This document shows positions 51,584 through 64,000 of a stretch of 64,000 nt of DNA, in pieces (position 1 is the stretch's first letter; each line of letters starts with the position of its first letter). The notes under the pieces were generated by a model. It saw nothing but the letters and a program-made list of their open reading frames with translations, was not told where the DNA came from and did no database searches. Source of the stretch: Coriobacteriia bacterium (GTDB lineage Bacteria > Actinomycetota > Coriobacteriia > Coriobacteriales > Eggerthellaceae); assembly GCA_030536315.1 (NCBI GenBank), contig JAUNQF010000001.1, positions 12,831 through 76,830 on the forward strand. Direction: 5' to 3'. A program made the translations under genes and the position numbers.

Positions 51584-53455
51584 TAAATCATGAAAGTAAA
51601 TACAGACATAAATGCGGACAGTTTCCTTTATAGAGTTAGGCGATTTCTTAGTGATAGATGATATGTTGTTGTCGGAATTTTGCCTTTTATTTTTGGTTTT
51701 ATAGGTTTTTCTAGACAAGGTTGTGATTTTAGTGAAGCTGCATATGAAGCAATAGGCCTGTATTTATTTAATTTTGATAAGCCTGAAGATGGTGTTCAGG
51801 TACCTTTTCTAATAGAGTTAGCTAGATGAACTGCTCCAATTGTTACAATTTCTGGAGTAGTTGTTCTTTTGGGTAATTTGATTAATCGTTTTAATAATTG
51901 AGTTCTTTATAAATGATGGTCGTTTTTGAATTTAATCAAGAAGCTATTTAAATTTGGAAAGCCTTATGTAACGATTGCTTTATATGGAAACGATGATTAT
52001 GAATCTAAAGTTTTGATATCTAATTTAAAGAAATTTAATGACACAATAATTGTTAAAGTCCTAAATATGCACAAGCATATTCCACGTGCAGATTTGTACA
52101 TATTATTTTCCGATGACGAAGACAACTTCGATTTTTACCAGAAGCATTCAAAGAAACTTGAAAAGAATTGTCGATTAAATTCCAGAAAAGAAAAGAACAG
52201 ATTGCTTTCTAGAGATATAGTTAAAAATGATTTCAGCTGGAAGGGAATTAAGATAAAAGCTGACGAAAGCTTAAAAGATGACAACAAATATATTATTGTT
52301 AAAACCGAAAGATATAGCATTAAGGATGACATATCTGATTACATCACTCTGGTAAACATGCAGGAATTGGGAGCATTTAAGTTTTGACCTTATAGGTGAC
52401 AGGGGTCTTATTTTAATGAAGAATGTCATCGCAATGGCTTATGTAAAATTACTTCGGAGCTTATAAAAACTCTTTATAAAAAGAAGTTAATCTTAAAGAA
52501 TCTCGATTCTACTTTCGTCAAGGATCATGTCGATTACTTAGAAATAGGTTCGATATTTCTCAATTATTTAATTAACATCGATAGAGATTATGTCAGTGTA
52601 TTATGTGACGAGATTAGAAAGAATTCGAAGAAGCTGAAACAATCCTTAAGATTTTGGAAGCTTAAAAAGTTTTTTCATATTGAAAATAATTATGTAGATG
52701 AATTTTCTGAGCGTATTAGTAATAAGGTAATTAATAACCTTGAGCAAACAGAATGTATTACTTCGGATAAGTCAAAGACTTTGAGCATTAGCATTATTGG
52801 TGATAATGAGATGGCAGAGCATTTATTATTTACTGGTCTGCAGCTTAATATCTTTAATAAGGATCAAAAATTTACATATAACTTATTTGGTGATTGGGAT
52901 TCTTATCTAGATAAACACGAAAATATTGTTGATAAAGCTCATTCACCTAAACTTGTTTCGTATTCTTCGAATATTATTGAGAGCAAGCAGGTTTTAAGAG
53001 ATTCAGATGTCATTATAGTTTGTTCTGACGATAATCCAAAAAAGATAGTTGATGATTTGTTGTTGATTACGAAAGATATTCAAATAGATTTGGTTTCTAC
53101 AAAACAAGACTTATTCTTGAAATATAAATCAAATGAATGCGTTAATTTCTATAACTATATTGATAGAATTTCTAACTTCGAGGATTTTGTTGAGGACAAC
53201 CTTAATATTGATAATGTCTTAAAAGCATTCAATAATAAATATGGTGATTCGCTAGATAAAGAGAAATGAAAAGCTTTTGTTAAAAGCTGAAATAATAATG
53301 GGTCTCTATACAGGTATAATTATATTTGTCAGGAAGAGTTCTTTGAGCTTAACGAGAAGTGTTCTACTGATAAACAACTAAGAAAAGAACTTAATCAAAT
53401 GCGTAAATCTAGATTTAGTGATTTCTATGAGTATCCAGAGTCTAAATTAGATTAA
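51584..53455 (+). CDS. Two-helix membrane protein with Rossmann-like segments, unknown
   Basis: A frame of about 623 residues with eight or more TGA codons read as Trp. Two membrane helices lie near residues 25-45 and 85-110. The large cytoplasmic part has two stretches that look like Rossmann folds: KPYVTIALYGNDDYESKVLI (about 120) and SISIIGDNEMAEHLL (about 400), each followed by alternating strands and acidic loops (DVIIVCSDDNP). This resembles NAD-binding regulatory domains of two-helix channel proteins, but I cannot name the family. No ATG, GTG or TTG opens the frame before helix 1; an ATA at 51584, eight bases after TATAAT, is the best candidate. ATG 51591 is in another frame. A+T-rich; probably accessory. 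Confidence 0.6.
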
Positions 53456-53487
53456 AAAATTAACGGGCAATAATTTAATCTTTTTGG

Positions 53488-53520
53488 TATTATAGGGGTG
53501 TTGCGAGAGGTTCGCAGCAC
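53488..53520 (+). promoter_or_regulatory. -10 box and 5' hairpin of the rho leader
   Basis: TATTAT at 53488-53493 is followed at once by GTGTTGCGA GAGGT TCGCAGCAC (53498-53520), so the transcript would start with a nine-pair hairpin. About 100 bases of leader without ORF follow. Rho autoregulates its leader in other bacteria; such a role here is inference. Confidence 0.4.
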
Positions 53521-53617
53521 GTTGCTTTCAGCAGCGGAGAAAATCATTGAATTTTATGAAAGAAATTTAAATGTAGTAAAAATTGAATAGGGTAAAAAGG
53601 TCGATACGATTGGAGTT

Positions 53618-55154
<1,537 letters not shown>

Positions 55155-55162
<8 letters not shown>

Positions 55163-57146
55163 AGTTAATTGACCAAAGCGCGCAGTTGTTACGGCTGGCA
55201 TGCCTTATGGAAATAAGAGCTTGCATTTTGGCCATGTAGGTGGTGTTTTCGTTCCTGCTGATTGCTTCGCGCGATTCCTTAAAGATAGAATTGGGCCAGA
55301 AAATGTTCGATTTGTTTCTGGCACGGATTGCTTTGGGTCTCCGATTGACGAAGGTTATCGTAAGTTGAAGGAAGCCGGAAAGTTTGACGGGACTATTGAA
55401 GAATACGTTCAAAAGAATCATGACGATCAAGTTGCAACTCTCAAAAAATATGACATTGAGCTTTCAATTTTTGAGGGAAGTGGAATTGGTCTTTGTGGCG
55501 AAGTTCATCAGCAACTTACAAACGAAGTTTTAGAAGCACTCTATGCTAACGGTTGGCTTAAGTCAATTGATTCTAAACAGTTCTATGACCCAGAAGCTAA
55601 GATGTTTTTGAACGGACGTCAGGTTGTTGGAAGATGCCCTGTAGCAGGTTGTAAGAGTGAGCAAGCTTATGCTGACGAATGCAGTCTTGGTCACAGTTAT
55701 GCGCCTCAGGATTTAATTGCTCCGAAGTCAAGCGTGACTGGTGTTGTTCCAGAAATGCGAACGGTTAAAAATTGGTATTTTGATTTGCCGGCCTATCGAA
55801 AGTTTTTGCAAAGTCAAGTTGACTTGATGCGCAAGGATGAAAATGTTCGCGACGTCGTTTCAAATGACATCGCTGAATTTTTGGCGGCCCCTGTAATTTT
55901 TGTCAAGAACGAATGCTTCGACGATTACAAAAAATTAGAAGGAAAAATGCCGAAGCATAAATACACTGCGGCCGAAGGCAACAAACAAAGTTTCACAATT
56001 GAGTTTGAAACAATCGATGATAGAGACCTTGCTCGCGAAGTTCTGGCCGAGTCTGGAATTCGCTTCCGAACTGGTAAAACGCTAGTGCCATTTAGACTAA
56101 CTGGCAACGCTGCTTGGGGAGTTAAAGCTCCAAACTTAGATGGAGACACAAAAGATTTAACAGTTTGATGTTGGCCAGAAAGTTTGTGGGCACCAATTTC
56201 TTTTACAATGGCGGCAAACGAAAAGATGAATTCTGATCTTGATTGAAAAGATTTTTGAGCAAGCGAAGATGCGACCGTTTATCAATTCATCGGTCAAGAC
56301 AATATTTATTTTTACGGAGTTGCGCAACCCGCTTTGTTTGATGCATTCCAAAATTTGCGTGATGGAAAAATCGCGAAGAACAAATTCGAAGGTCTTCGTC
56401 AAACAACTTTGGTTGCGAACCATCATGTGTTGTTTGGAAACACTAAGGCTTCATCGAGTGGAGCGGTAAAACCTCCAAGTGCCGATGAGCTTCTTGAATA
56501 TTATACTTCTGACCAGCTAAGAGCTCATTGGTTGGCTCTTGGTCTTGCGCAAAAATCAGTTTCATTTTCACCTAAACCATTTGAAGCTGACGAAGCGAAG
56601 CGTAATGATCCGCGAGTTGCAGACCCAGTTCTTAAAGAAGGAACTCTTCTTACGAATGTGTTTAATCGTTTTGCCCGTTCGTGTTTTTATACAGCACAAA
56701 AATTCCGCAATTGCGAAGTAAAGTTGACGCCAGTTGATGAAGAGATTCGAAATGTTGTAATTCAAACGGCTGAAAAATATGAAATGCTCATGCATAAAAC
56801 AGAACTTTATTCTGTAATGCAGCTCATGGACGAATACATTCGTTTTGCAAATAAGTATTGGTCGGATAACGCCGGCAAGATTGAAGATAATGACGATGCA
56901 TTTTTGGACAATCTTCTATCAAACTCATTTTACATGTTATATGCTGCGGCTTTGATGATGCATCCAATCGTGCCGAAGGGCTGTGAAAAAATTGCGGAAT
57001 GCATGAACATCGAAACTTTGGAATTTTTCAACTGAGAAATCTTTTATAATATAGATAAAGAAATGTTTAATGGACAAACATTTAAAGTACAAGAGCTTCC
57101 GCCCCGCTTCGATTTTTTCAGGAAGCACGAAAGTCAGTTTAAATAG
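55155..57146 (+). CDS. metG: Methionyl-tRNA synthetase
   Basis: Charges Met tRNAs. 663 residues. TAGMPYGNKSLHFGHVGG is the HIGH region; CPVAGC, followed by ECSLGH, is the zinc-knuckle insert; FYGVAQPALFDA and TKASSSGAVKPPS stand where GKDN and KMSKS normally are, with KASSS as a relaxed KMSKS motif. An anticodon-binding helical domain follows. TGA codons are read as Trp in KVNWPKR, TVWCW, DWKDFWAS and near the end (FNWEIF). ATG 55155 overlaps the rho stop, so translation is coupled and no ribosome site is needed. Standard code would start late and break the gene in three. Confidence 0.93.
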
Positions 57147-57157
57147 AAAGGAAAATT

Positions 57158-57706
57158 ATGAGTACAGGAATGATTATTTTAATTGTTGTAGTTGCAGTTT
57201 TGCTTATCATCGCAATTTGGGCAATCTCGGTTAACAATGCTGTTAAGCGTGCAGGCTTAAAATGTGACGAAGCAATGTCCGGCATCGACGTCGCCCTCGA
57301 AAAGAGGCATGACATGCTTACTAAACTTTTGGACACAGCTAAAAAGTATGCTGAGCATGAAAAGTCAACAATCTTAAAGTCTGTTGAACTTCGTAAGGAT
57401 GCTCCAATTGCACAAAAAGTTGAAAATGCAAACAAACTTGATAGTGCGCAAAACTACCTATTCGGTTTGATGGAAAATTATCCAGACCTAAAGGCAAGTG
57501 TAAACTACGAAGAACTTCAACAGGGCATTATGGATGCCGAAGAACATCTTCAAGCTTCACGTCGTGCTTACAATGCGGCTGCTACTCAATACAATAATTA
57601 TCACGTTACTTTCCCAAATAGCTTGATTGCAAACCGCATTAAGCCAGAAAAACGTGAATATTTTGAAGCTTCTGCTGAGAAAAAAGAAGACGTTAAGATT
57701 AAATAA
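57158..57706 (+). CDS. lemA: LemA family protein
   Basis: A 182-residue protein with one N-terminal helix (about 5-27) and a long helical bundle outside or inside the membrane: NNAVKRAGLKCDEAMSGIDV, then KRHDMLTKLLDTAKKYAEHE, and YNNYHVTFPNSLIANRI near the end, all family hallmarks. The cellular role is not well known. AGAAAGGAAAA precedes the ATG. Two DUF3137 genes follow directly; LemA and DUF3137 are frequent neighbours. Confidence 0.94.
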   Translation: MSTGMIILIVVVAVLLIIAIWAISVNNAVKRAGLKCDEAMSGIDVALEKRHDMLTKLLDTAKKYAEHEKSTILKSVELRKDAPIAQKVENANKLDSAQNYLFGLMENYPDLKASVNYEELQQGIMDAEEHLQASRRAYNAAATQYNNYHVTFPNSLIANRIKPEKREYFEASAEKKEDVKIK

Positions 57707-57709
57707 TAA

Positions 57710-59614
57710 ATGTCTGAAAATCTTTTAATAGCGTTCCTTATTGGAACAGTCATAATTGTTCTTTGTGTTTTTGCTCTTTATAAGTATCGAAACACTCGTA
57801 CAAAAAAAAGAGCAAAATCACGAGAACAAAATAATGCATGATACAAAATTAAACGTAGGTTAATAAATTCTGTTTTAGTTGGAATTATTATTGGAACAGT
57901 TATTGCAGAATTTAGCACATCTGTTATGTATGCTGAATCTGGAGAATGGATAATTCAGCATTTTGCTTCGACTATTGGTAGCACAATTTTTCCTACTGTA
58001 GTTTTTGCATTTATGTTTGGCCCTATGTTTGAACGCGTCAAAAAAAATGTTTTGGTGCGTAATCAAGATCGCTCAATTTATTCGCTTCTTCGCACATTTG
58101 GCAAAATTTTTATTTGCATTGCGCCGTTTTTGATTTGCTTTATTATGTCTAAGTTGGGTATAAGTTCGAGGATTGCTGATCCAATTTTAATGTTGGGAGT
58201 GGCGGTATCGCTAATAATTTCACTTATATTTTTTAAAATCAGAAACGGAAATATTGAAAAGGGAATTAGGGAAGGATGCAAAAAGTTTCCAAATTTTGAA
58301 AGTGTTGCACAAAACAGAATTAATGAACGTGAAATTATTGATTGTATCACCTGCGATTCCGTTGAAACTGAGCATAATTTTGTTATCAAGAATGATATAA
58401 CCGATGTTGGATTTTCTTGTGTAAATTTTAAAACAATAGTAGGCAAGCGTGGTTCTTCGGTGACTGATCCTGCCGAAGCAATTCATTACAAACTTTCGAA
58501 AAAGTGCAAAAGCCCTATCATTTGTACATTTGACGAAGAGATTACCGATTCTCCAATGCCAATTGTTGAAACTGAAAATCCTGCTTTCAATAATGAGTTT
58601 ACAACTTATTGTGAAAAAGCCTCGGATGCATTTTATATTTTGACTCCGCAAATTATGGAGCAAATGATTGAGGCTCAAAAAATTTACAAGCGTCTTGTTT
58701 TCAACTTCGATGGGGATAATCTTTACATAATTATTTATCACGATAAATTTAAACGCGCTTTAGCTAAAAAAGATTTCGACGCTGCATTTAATGGCGTCAA
58801 CGAAATGCTCGGTTACCTCATCTTCGATAGTATTGCATTACCTGGTGCCCATAAAGAAAAAGTTCGAAAGGCAAAGGACTTAATTAGCGAAGAAACCAAA
58901 GTTAAAAACGAAGCCGTTACGCGTGCCAGTTCTTCGAGGTTTAAAAAGGGATTGAAAATTGGTGCCCTTGTCCTTGGCGCAATAATTGTTTTGAATCTTT
59001 TCTTTTTGACTCTTTCATTTTGCGCTTTTAATGAAAGCACTGTCCGAGATATGTCAAGCGGAACAAATTCTACACCTACAACTGAAGAAATTTCAAAAAT
59101 CCAAACTTATTTAAAGCAAAAGTATGGGCAGGATTTCGCTGCTCCTTCAACTTCGTATTATTCCAAGTATGAAAGTAATTATTACACAAGAGTGTCAGGT
59201 CAATTTAGTGACGCAAATGGTTATTCATTTTATGCGCAGTCACAATTATGAAATGATGATAGTCAAGGAATTGAGTTTAGTGATGATTATCAATCTTCGC
59301 AGTATGATAAAATTATTGAGCAACAAATATTGGCAATAAATTCTAATATTGATCACCTATATTTTGCAAGTGGTCCTTTTACTGACAAATTTAATAGCAT
59401 CGAAGATTTTTTGAATAAAAAGACAGACTTGTATATTTCAATTTATTTGAAGGAATCATTTGGAGAAATTAATGCGGATACTTCGCTGGAATTGTCTAAA
59501 CAAATTGTTGCAACAACTAATATTAAAGATGCATATTTTAATTATTACAATGAAAATGACCGGAACAAGCAATGCGCCTATCGCTATAAAAATGGCGAAT
59601 ACTATATTTCTTAA
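57710..59614 (+). CDS. DUF3137 membrane protein, paralogue 1
   Basis: A 634-residue protein with an N-terminal helix, two more helices near 53-75 and 85-110, and a pair near 140-180, then the cytoplasmic DUF3137 domain (CKSPIICTFDEEITDSPMP, NPAFNNEFTTYCEK, DAFYILTPQIMEQM, YIIIYHDKF). A last helix near 425-450 leads to an extra outer domain of about 170 residues rich in Tyr and Ser that the second paralogue lacks. TGA codons at 57839 and 59249 are read as Trp. The start is three bases after the lemA stop. The function is unknown. Confidence 0.88.
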
Positions 59615-59628
59615 TGATTGGAGCTTAG

Positions 59629-60969
59629 GTGTTTAACAATCTTTGAATACCACTTATTGGAGGCGTTGTAATAATTATTGTTGCCGTTTATGTTTTAGCA
59701 ACTTACAAAAAACGATACACGAGGAAAAGGGCAAACGACAGGTTAACAAATAATTCGAGATTTAGACTTAAACGAAGAATTGTTTACTCCGCAATGGTTG
59801 GATTAATAATTGGTACGGCTGTTGCAGAATATATTGTTATTACTGAGTACAACATGCTTGGTTTTTGACGACCTGAAAGTTTTTTGATTTTCCTTTTTGT
59901 TACTCTTGTAGCGTCATGTACAATTTGGCCAGTTATTGGTCCATTTTATGAAACAATTCGACGAAATATTTTGGTCAAAAATCAAGATTTTTCACTTAAT
60001 GCTATTTTAAAAACCATTGGTAAAATTATACTTTCGGCTCTTCCAATTACGTTTGCATTTTTTGGTGGAATTTTAATAAACAACGAAATTATTATGAAGA
60101 TTATATTTGGTGGTGGTTTTGTTGGTTCGTCAGTGATTGTTATGCTTTTTTTGGCGAAGCGCACTCGAAGCATCAATGCCGGCATTCGTTTGGGGTGCAA
60201 GGCAAATCCAAACATCGAAGCAGTTTGGCACAATAATATTACCGCTCACGACATTATGGATTGTGTAAGTTGTGATAGTTCTTCGTTAACTTATAATTTT
60301 GTTATCAAGCATGACATTGCCGATGTTAGTTTTTCAACCGCGAATTTTAGAACAGCAACTTCTACAAATATGGGCTCGGCCGATCACGCTGAAGTTGTCC
60401 ATTATAAAATTTCGAAGAAATGCAAAAGTCCGATAATTTGCACATTCGATAAAGAGCTTACAGATTCGCCGCTTCCAATTGTTGAAACCGAAAACCCTGC
60501 CTTTAATAAGGAGTTCACAACTTTTTGCGAAAAAGACGATGATGCTTTTTATATTTTGACTCCTCAAGTTATGGAAAAGATGATCGATGCTGCAAAAACG
60601 TATAAGCGTGTAATTTATAATTTTGACGAAGATGATCTTTTTATCATTATTTATCACGATAAGTTTTTAGATGCTCTTAAGAAAAATGATGTTAGTGGAG
60701 CATTTGATGGTATGAAGCAGTTGGTTAATGACCTCGTTTATAAAAACATTGCGAAGCCTGGCGCTCATGTTAAAGCCACTCCTCTTTCTGAAGAGGACCC
60801 TGATAAATTCACTACTGATGCCGAAGAACAGGCAAGTCAAGGGGTTAAAGTTAGCCAAAAATCTATTCAAGTTAACCCCAAGAAAATGTGGTTTTTCTTC
60901 ATAGCAATTTTTGCCGTTGTGATAATTTCCAACATTGTAATTTTCGGTATTGTTTTCTACTTTATATAA
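59629..60969 (+). CDS. DUF3137 membrane protein, paralogue 2
   Basis: A 446-residue paralogue of the preceding gene, sharing the helix layout and domain almost motif for motif (CKSPIICTFDKELTDSPLP, NPAFNKEFTTFCEK, DAFYILTPQVMEKM, IIIYHDKF), but ending right after the last membrane helix. The GTG at 59629 with GGAG five bases upstream is the start; a TGA soon after (FNNLWIPL) and another (GFWRPE) are read as Trp, and skipping them would lose two helices. The pair arose by tandem duplication and probably works with LemA. Confidence 0.88.
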
Positions 60970-60987
60970 TTTATAATTAACACCCTA

Positions 60988-63987
60988 ATGTTAGAGTTAA
61001 AAGAAATATCGAAGTCCTACACCACTGGCGATTTTACGCAAAAGGCGCTCGATAAAGTTTCGGTGACTTTTCGAGATAGCGAATTTGTGGCTGTGCTTGG
61101 TCCAAGTGGTAGTGGTAAAACAACGATGTTAAATGTCATCGGCGGTCTTGATCATTATGATAGCGGCGATTTGCTTATTAACGGTAAGTCCACCAAAGAA
61201 TTTAAAGATCAAGATTGGGACCATTACCGCAACAATCAAGTTGGCTTCGTTTTTCAAAACTACAATTTAATTCCGCATCAAAGCGTGCTTTCTAATGTTG
61301 AGCTTGCGCTTACACTTTCGGGGATTTCGACTTCGGAGCGCAAAGAACGTGCGAAGAAAGCCCTGGATGAAGTTGGTTTAAGCGAGCACATCGAAAAGAA
61401 GCCGAATCAACTTTCAGGCGGTCAGCAGCAACGTGTTGCAATTGCTCGTGCGATTGTAAACGACCCTAACATTGTTTTTGCCGATGAGCCGACCGGTGCG
61501 CTCGATACAAAAACAAGCATCCAAATTATGGACATCCTCAAAAAAATTGCGAAGGATCGTCTTGTTGTTATGGTTACTCACAATCCAGAAATTGCGAATA
61601 AATATGCAACGCGAATTGTTAATTTGAAGGATGCCAAAATTGTTGGTGATTCAAAACCTTATAAGCCAAAAAAAGGCGATGCAAAAAAATTCCGTAAGCT
61701 TCTTGAAAAAGGAAAAACTGCGATGAGTTTTAGAACTGCTCTATCTCTTTCCTTCGCAAATTTGATGGGCAAAAAGGGTCGAACTTTTATGACGGCTTTT
61801 GCGGGAAGCATCGGCATCATTGGTATTTCGGCAATTTTAGCCCTCTCAACAGGCACTAATGAATACATTGATCACGTTCAAAAGAATACGCTTTCGCAAT
61901 ATCCGCTCTATATTACTCGTTCAAAATCTTTTGTTAGTGAATTTAGTGACATGGCGAAGGGCAGTGGCGGCCTTTCAAACATGATTCAAGAGATGCGCCA
62001 TAATAATCAAGAGGCTGGAAAAATTGGTGTTAGAACTTTTCTGTCAAAGATGCTTGCAACAAGTGGCGACAATGATCTTAAGTCTCTCAAGAAATTCATA
62101 GATTCGAATTCGACCGACATGATGGAAAATGTCGATTCGATCGAATACACTTATCGCGCGCAGCCAATCATCTACGCCAATGATAAATATGGAGTCCGCG
62201 AAGTTTTTCCTTCGGGGACTTTAACATCCACAACAATTGGCACAACAGGTTCGGGCTATACTTCGGCTTCGCAAAATTACAGCAGTGGAGGCATGAGTTC
62301 GCTTAGTGGCTTTAGTTCTCTTCCAAAAAGCGATAAGCTTTATAAAGATGTTTACACTGTAGCTGCAGGTCATTGGCCTGAAAATTCGGATGAATGCGTC
62401 TTGGTTACAACTCAGGATGGATCAATTTATGATTTAATGCTCTACATTTTGGGTTTTCGAGACAAGAAAGAAATGGAAGATGCGCTTGACAGTTTTATGA
62501 AAGATGAAAAGGTTAACTTGCCAGAGGAATATGATGATCTTAATTACGATGATATTCTTGGTCATACTTTCAAAATTGTTAACGCTTATGATATGTATGA
62601 ATACAACAGCGCAAAAGGTGTTTGGATTGACAAGTCTTCAAACGAAGATTTCGCTCAGCAAGCCGTTGCTAAAGGCAAGGACTTAAAAATTGTTGGAATT
62701 GTTAATCCTCCCGAAGGAAACAACGTAGCTCTTTCGCTTAGTCCTGGAATTAATTTTTCTTACGACCTAAACGAAGAAAGCATCAACGCAGCTGGAAATA
62801 GTCAAATTGTTAAAGACCAAATGTCGAAGCCCGAAGTCGACGTCCTTACTGGTAAAACTTTCGTTGAAGAAAAGAAAGACATGGGTTTTGATACTTCCGA
62901 TTTTATGCCTGCTGTAAGTTTCGATGCATCAAGTATGAAAGATATTGACATTGTTGGAATTATTAAAACTGCAATGTCTAGCGAAACTATCGGCAAAATT
63001 ATTGAGAATTGCACAATTCTTGATTTAAAAAATCCAGACGTTAAACAATCTGTGATAGATACAATTTATGCTTATGTTGCTTGAGCGGCGGAGCAACCAG
63101 CGACAGAAGAGCCAACACCTGAGAAGTTTTTCGAAACCGAAATTGGTCAAACCATGCTTGCTTATATTTGCGCCAAGGCTAGCATAGCTTCGACACCTGC
63201 AATTGTTGAAGGAATCCAAGGCATTGTTGGTCAGGTAGTTCATGGTGTTACAACCGCAATCGCTGAAAAAATGATGGCGGCAATGAGTAGCATCGATATG
63301 GATTTCAACATCTCGTCCGATCAAATGATGCAACTTGCAAAACTTATGAGTGGTTCAGGCAGCCGTTCCTACGAAGGAAACCTAGCTGATTTCGGTTACG
63401 CCGATCTTGAAAATCCGGTTTCGATAATTATTTATCCAAATGATTTTTATGCGAAAGAAATTATTTCTAACAAGATCGATGGCTACAATGATGAGCAACA
63501 GGAATCTGGCCACGAAGAAAAAGTCATCTCTTACACCGATTATGCCAAGCTTCTTATGTCTTCGCTGACTACCGTAATTGATATGATTACCGCGGTGCTT
63601 GTCGCATTCGTTGCAATTTCGCTTGTTGTATCTTCAATCATGATTGGAATTATTACTTACATTTCAGTTCTTGAACGCCGGCGAGAAATTGGTATCCTTC
63701 GTGCAATTGGTGCCCGCAAACGAGACATCTTCAACGTCTTTAACGCAGAAACTTTCATCATTGGTCTTATCGCGGGTTTCATCGGTATTGGATTTACAGC
63801 CATTGGATGCATACCTGCAAACATAATTGCCCACGCCGCATTTAACGTTCAATATGACATAGCCATTTTGCCTATTTGAGGTGCAATTGTCCTTATTTTC
63901 ATCAGCGTATTTCTAACATTTATCGCTGGTCTCATACCTTCGACATCAGCCTCGAAAAAAGACCCAGTCGAAGCCATTAATTCATAA
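60988..63987 (+). CDS. MacB-like ABC transporter, ATPase fused to permease
   Basis: A 999-residue protein. Residues 1-230 are an ABC ATPase of the LolD/MacB class: GPSGSGKTT (Walker A), LSGGQQQRVAIARA (signature), VFADEPTGALD (Walker B), VVMVTHNPEIA. A helix near 265-285, a large outer domain of about 550 residues with long inserts, and three C-terminal helices of FtsX type (about 860-990) follow; ERRREIGILRAIGARKRDIF is the usual coupling loop. It probably exports peptides or extracts lipoproteins from the membrane surface. TGA at 63082 and 63877 are read as Trp; the first lies in the outer domain. Two TATAAT boxes (60965-60970, 60972-60977) sit just before the ATG. Confidence 0.93.
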
Positions 63988-64000
63988 AAGGCATTTTTGA

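Overview
This window comes from a moderately A+T-rich, cell-walled bacterium that reads UGA as tryptophan. In standard code most genes look broken. When TGA is read as Trp they become full-length and put Trp at conserved family positions: NusG (KRWYVL), Lgt (RWYGI), GH84 (GQPW, MWTGD), bacterial surface repeats (FKGW). Real stops are TAA and TAG. Glutamate racemase, Lgt and sortase-like surface signals argue against a wall-less Mollicute. The Lys/Ala-rich SecE N-terminus, the Lys/Glu-rich insert in Rho, and many genes that start right behind a TATAAT box (leaderless mRNAs) suggest an actinobacterial, perhaps Coriobacteriia-like, host-associated organism; that placement is inference.

Layout. 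1-7254: a left-truncated metallophosphoesterase, then a same-strand run of cysteine desulfurase, NIF3-like protein, acid phosphatase lipoprotein, zinc-ribbon coiled-coil protein, type-4 uracil-DNA glycosylase, PAP2 phosphatase, MurI and RdgB. 7285-8954: inverted-repeat elements, tRNA-Arg, lgt, then tRNA-Gly and tRNA-Pro on the minus strand. 9079-13791: a membrane parvulin foldase and a partner-switching pair (STAS protein plus LytS-type sensor/SpoIIE phosphatase/RsbW-like kinase). 14316-15353: an A+T-rich gene for a nuclease-like protein. 15609-20803: a three-gene cassette of MATE transporter fused to an RsbW-like ATPase, STAS fused to a small-molecule kinase, and glycosyltransferase fused to a GH3-type domain. 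20779-23196: a membrane-anchored GH84 hexosaminidase, convergent with the cassette. 23363-38075: a 3714-residue repeat-built surface protein and two further envelope proteins. 38098-39288: an MFS transporter.

39567-44698 is the housekeeping translation block: tRNA-Tyr, -Thr, -Met, tuf, rpmG, tRNA-Trp, secE, nusG, rplK, rplA, map. 44748-48493 holds a duplicated surface protein with a frameshift. 48629-53455 is accessory: three small poorly known genes, a DciA-like protein, a RelE-type toxin-antitoxin pair and a large two-helix membrane protein with Rossmann-like segments. 53618-57146 carries rho and metG, 57158-60969 lemA with two DUF3137 paralogues, and 60988-63987 a MacB-like ABC transporter.

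The most original content is the recoding itself, the transporter-kinase/STAS-kinase/GT-GH3 cassette that looks like a partner-switch-controlled export or envelope-modification system, and envelope proteins carrying a reduced QTGD sorting-like motif, two of which place it inside a two-helix hinge. No rRNA, CRISPR array, prophage or insertion sequence was seen.
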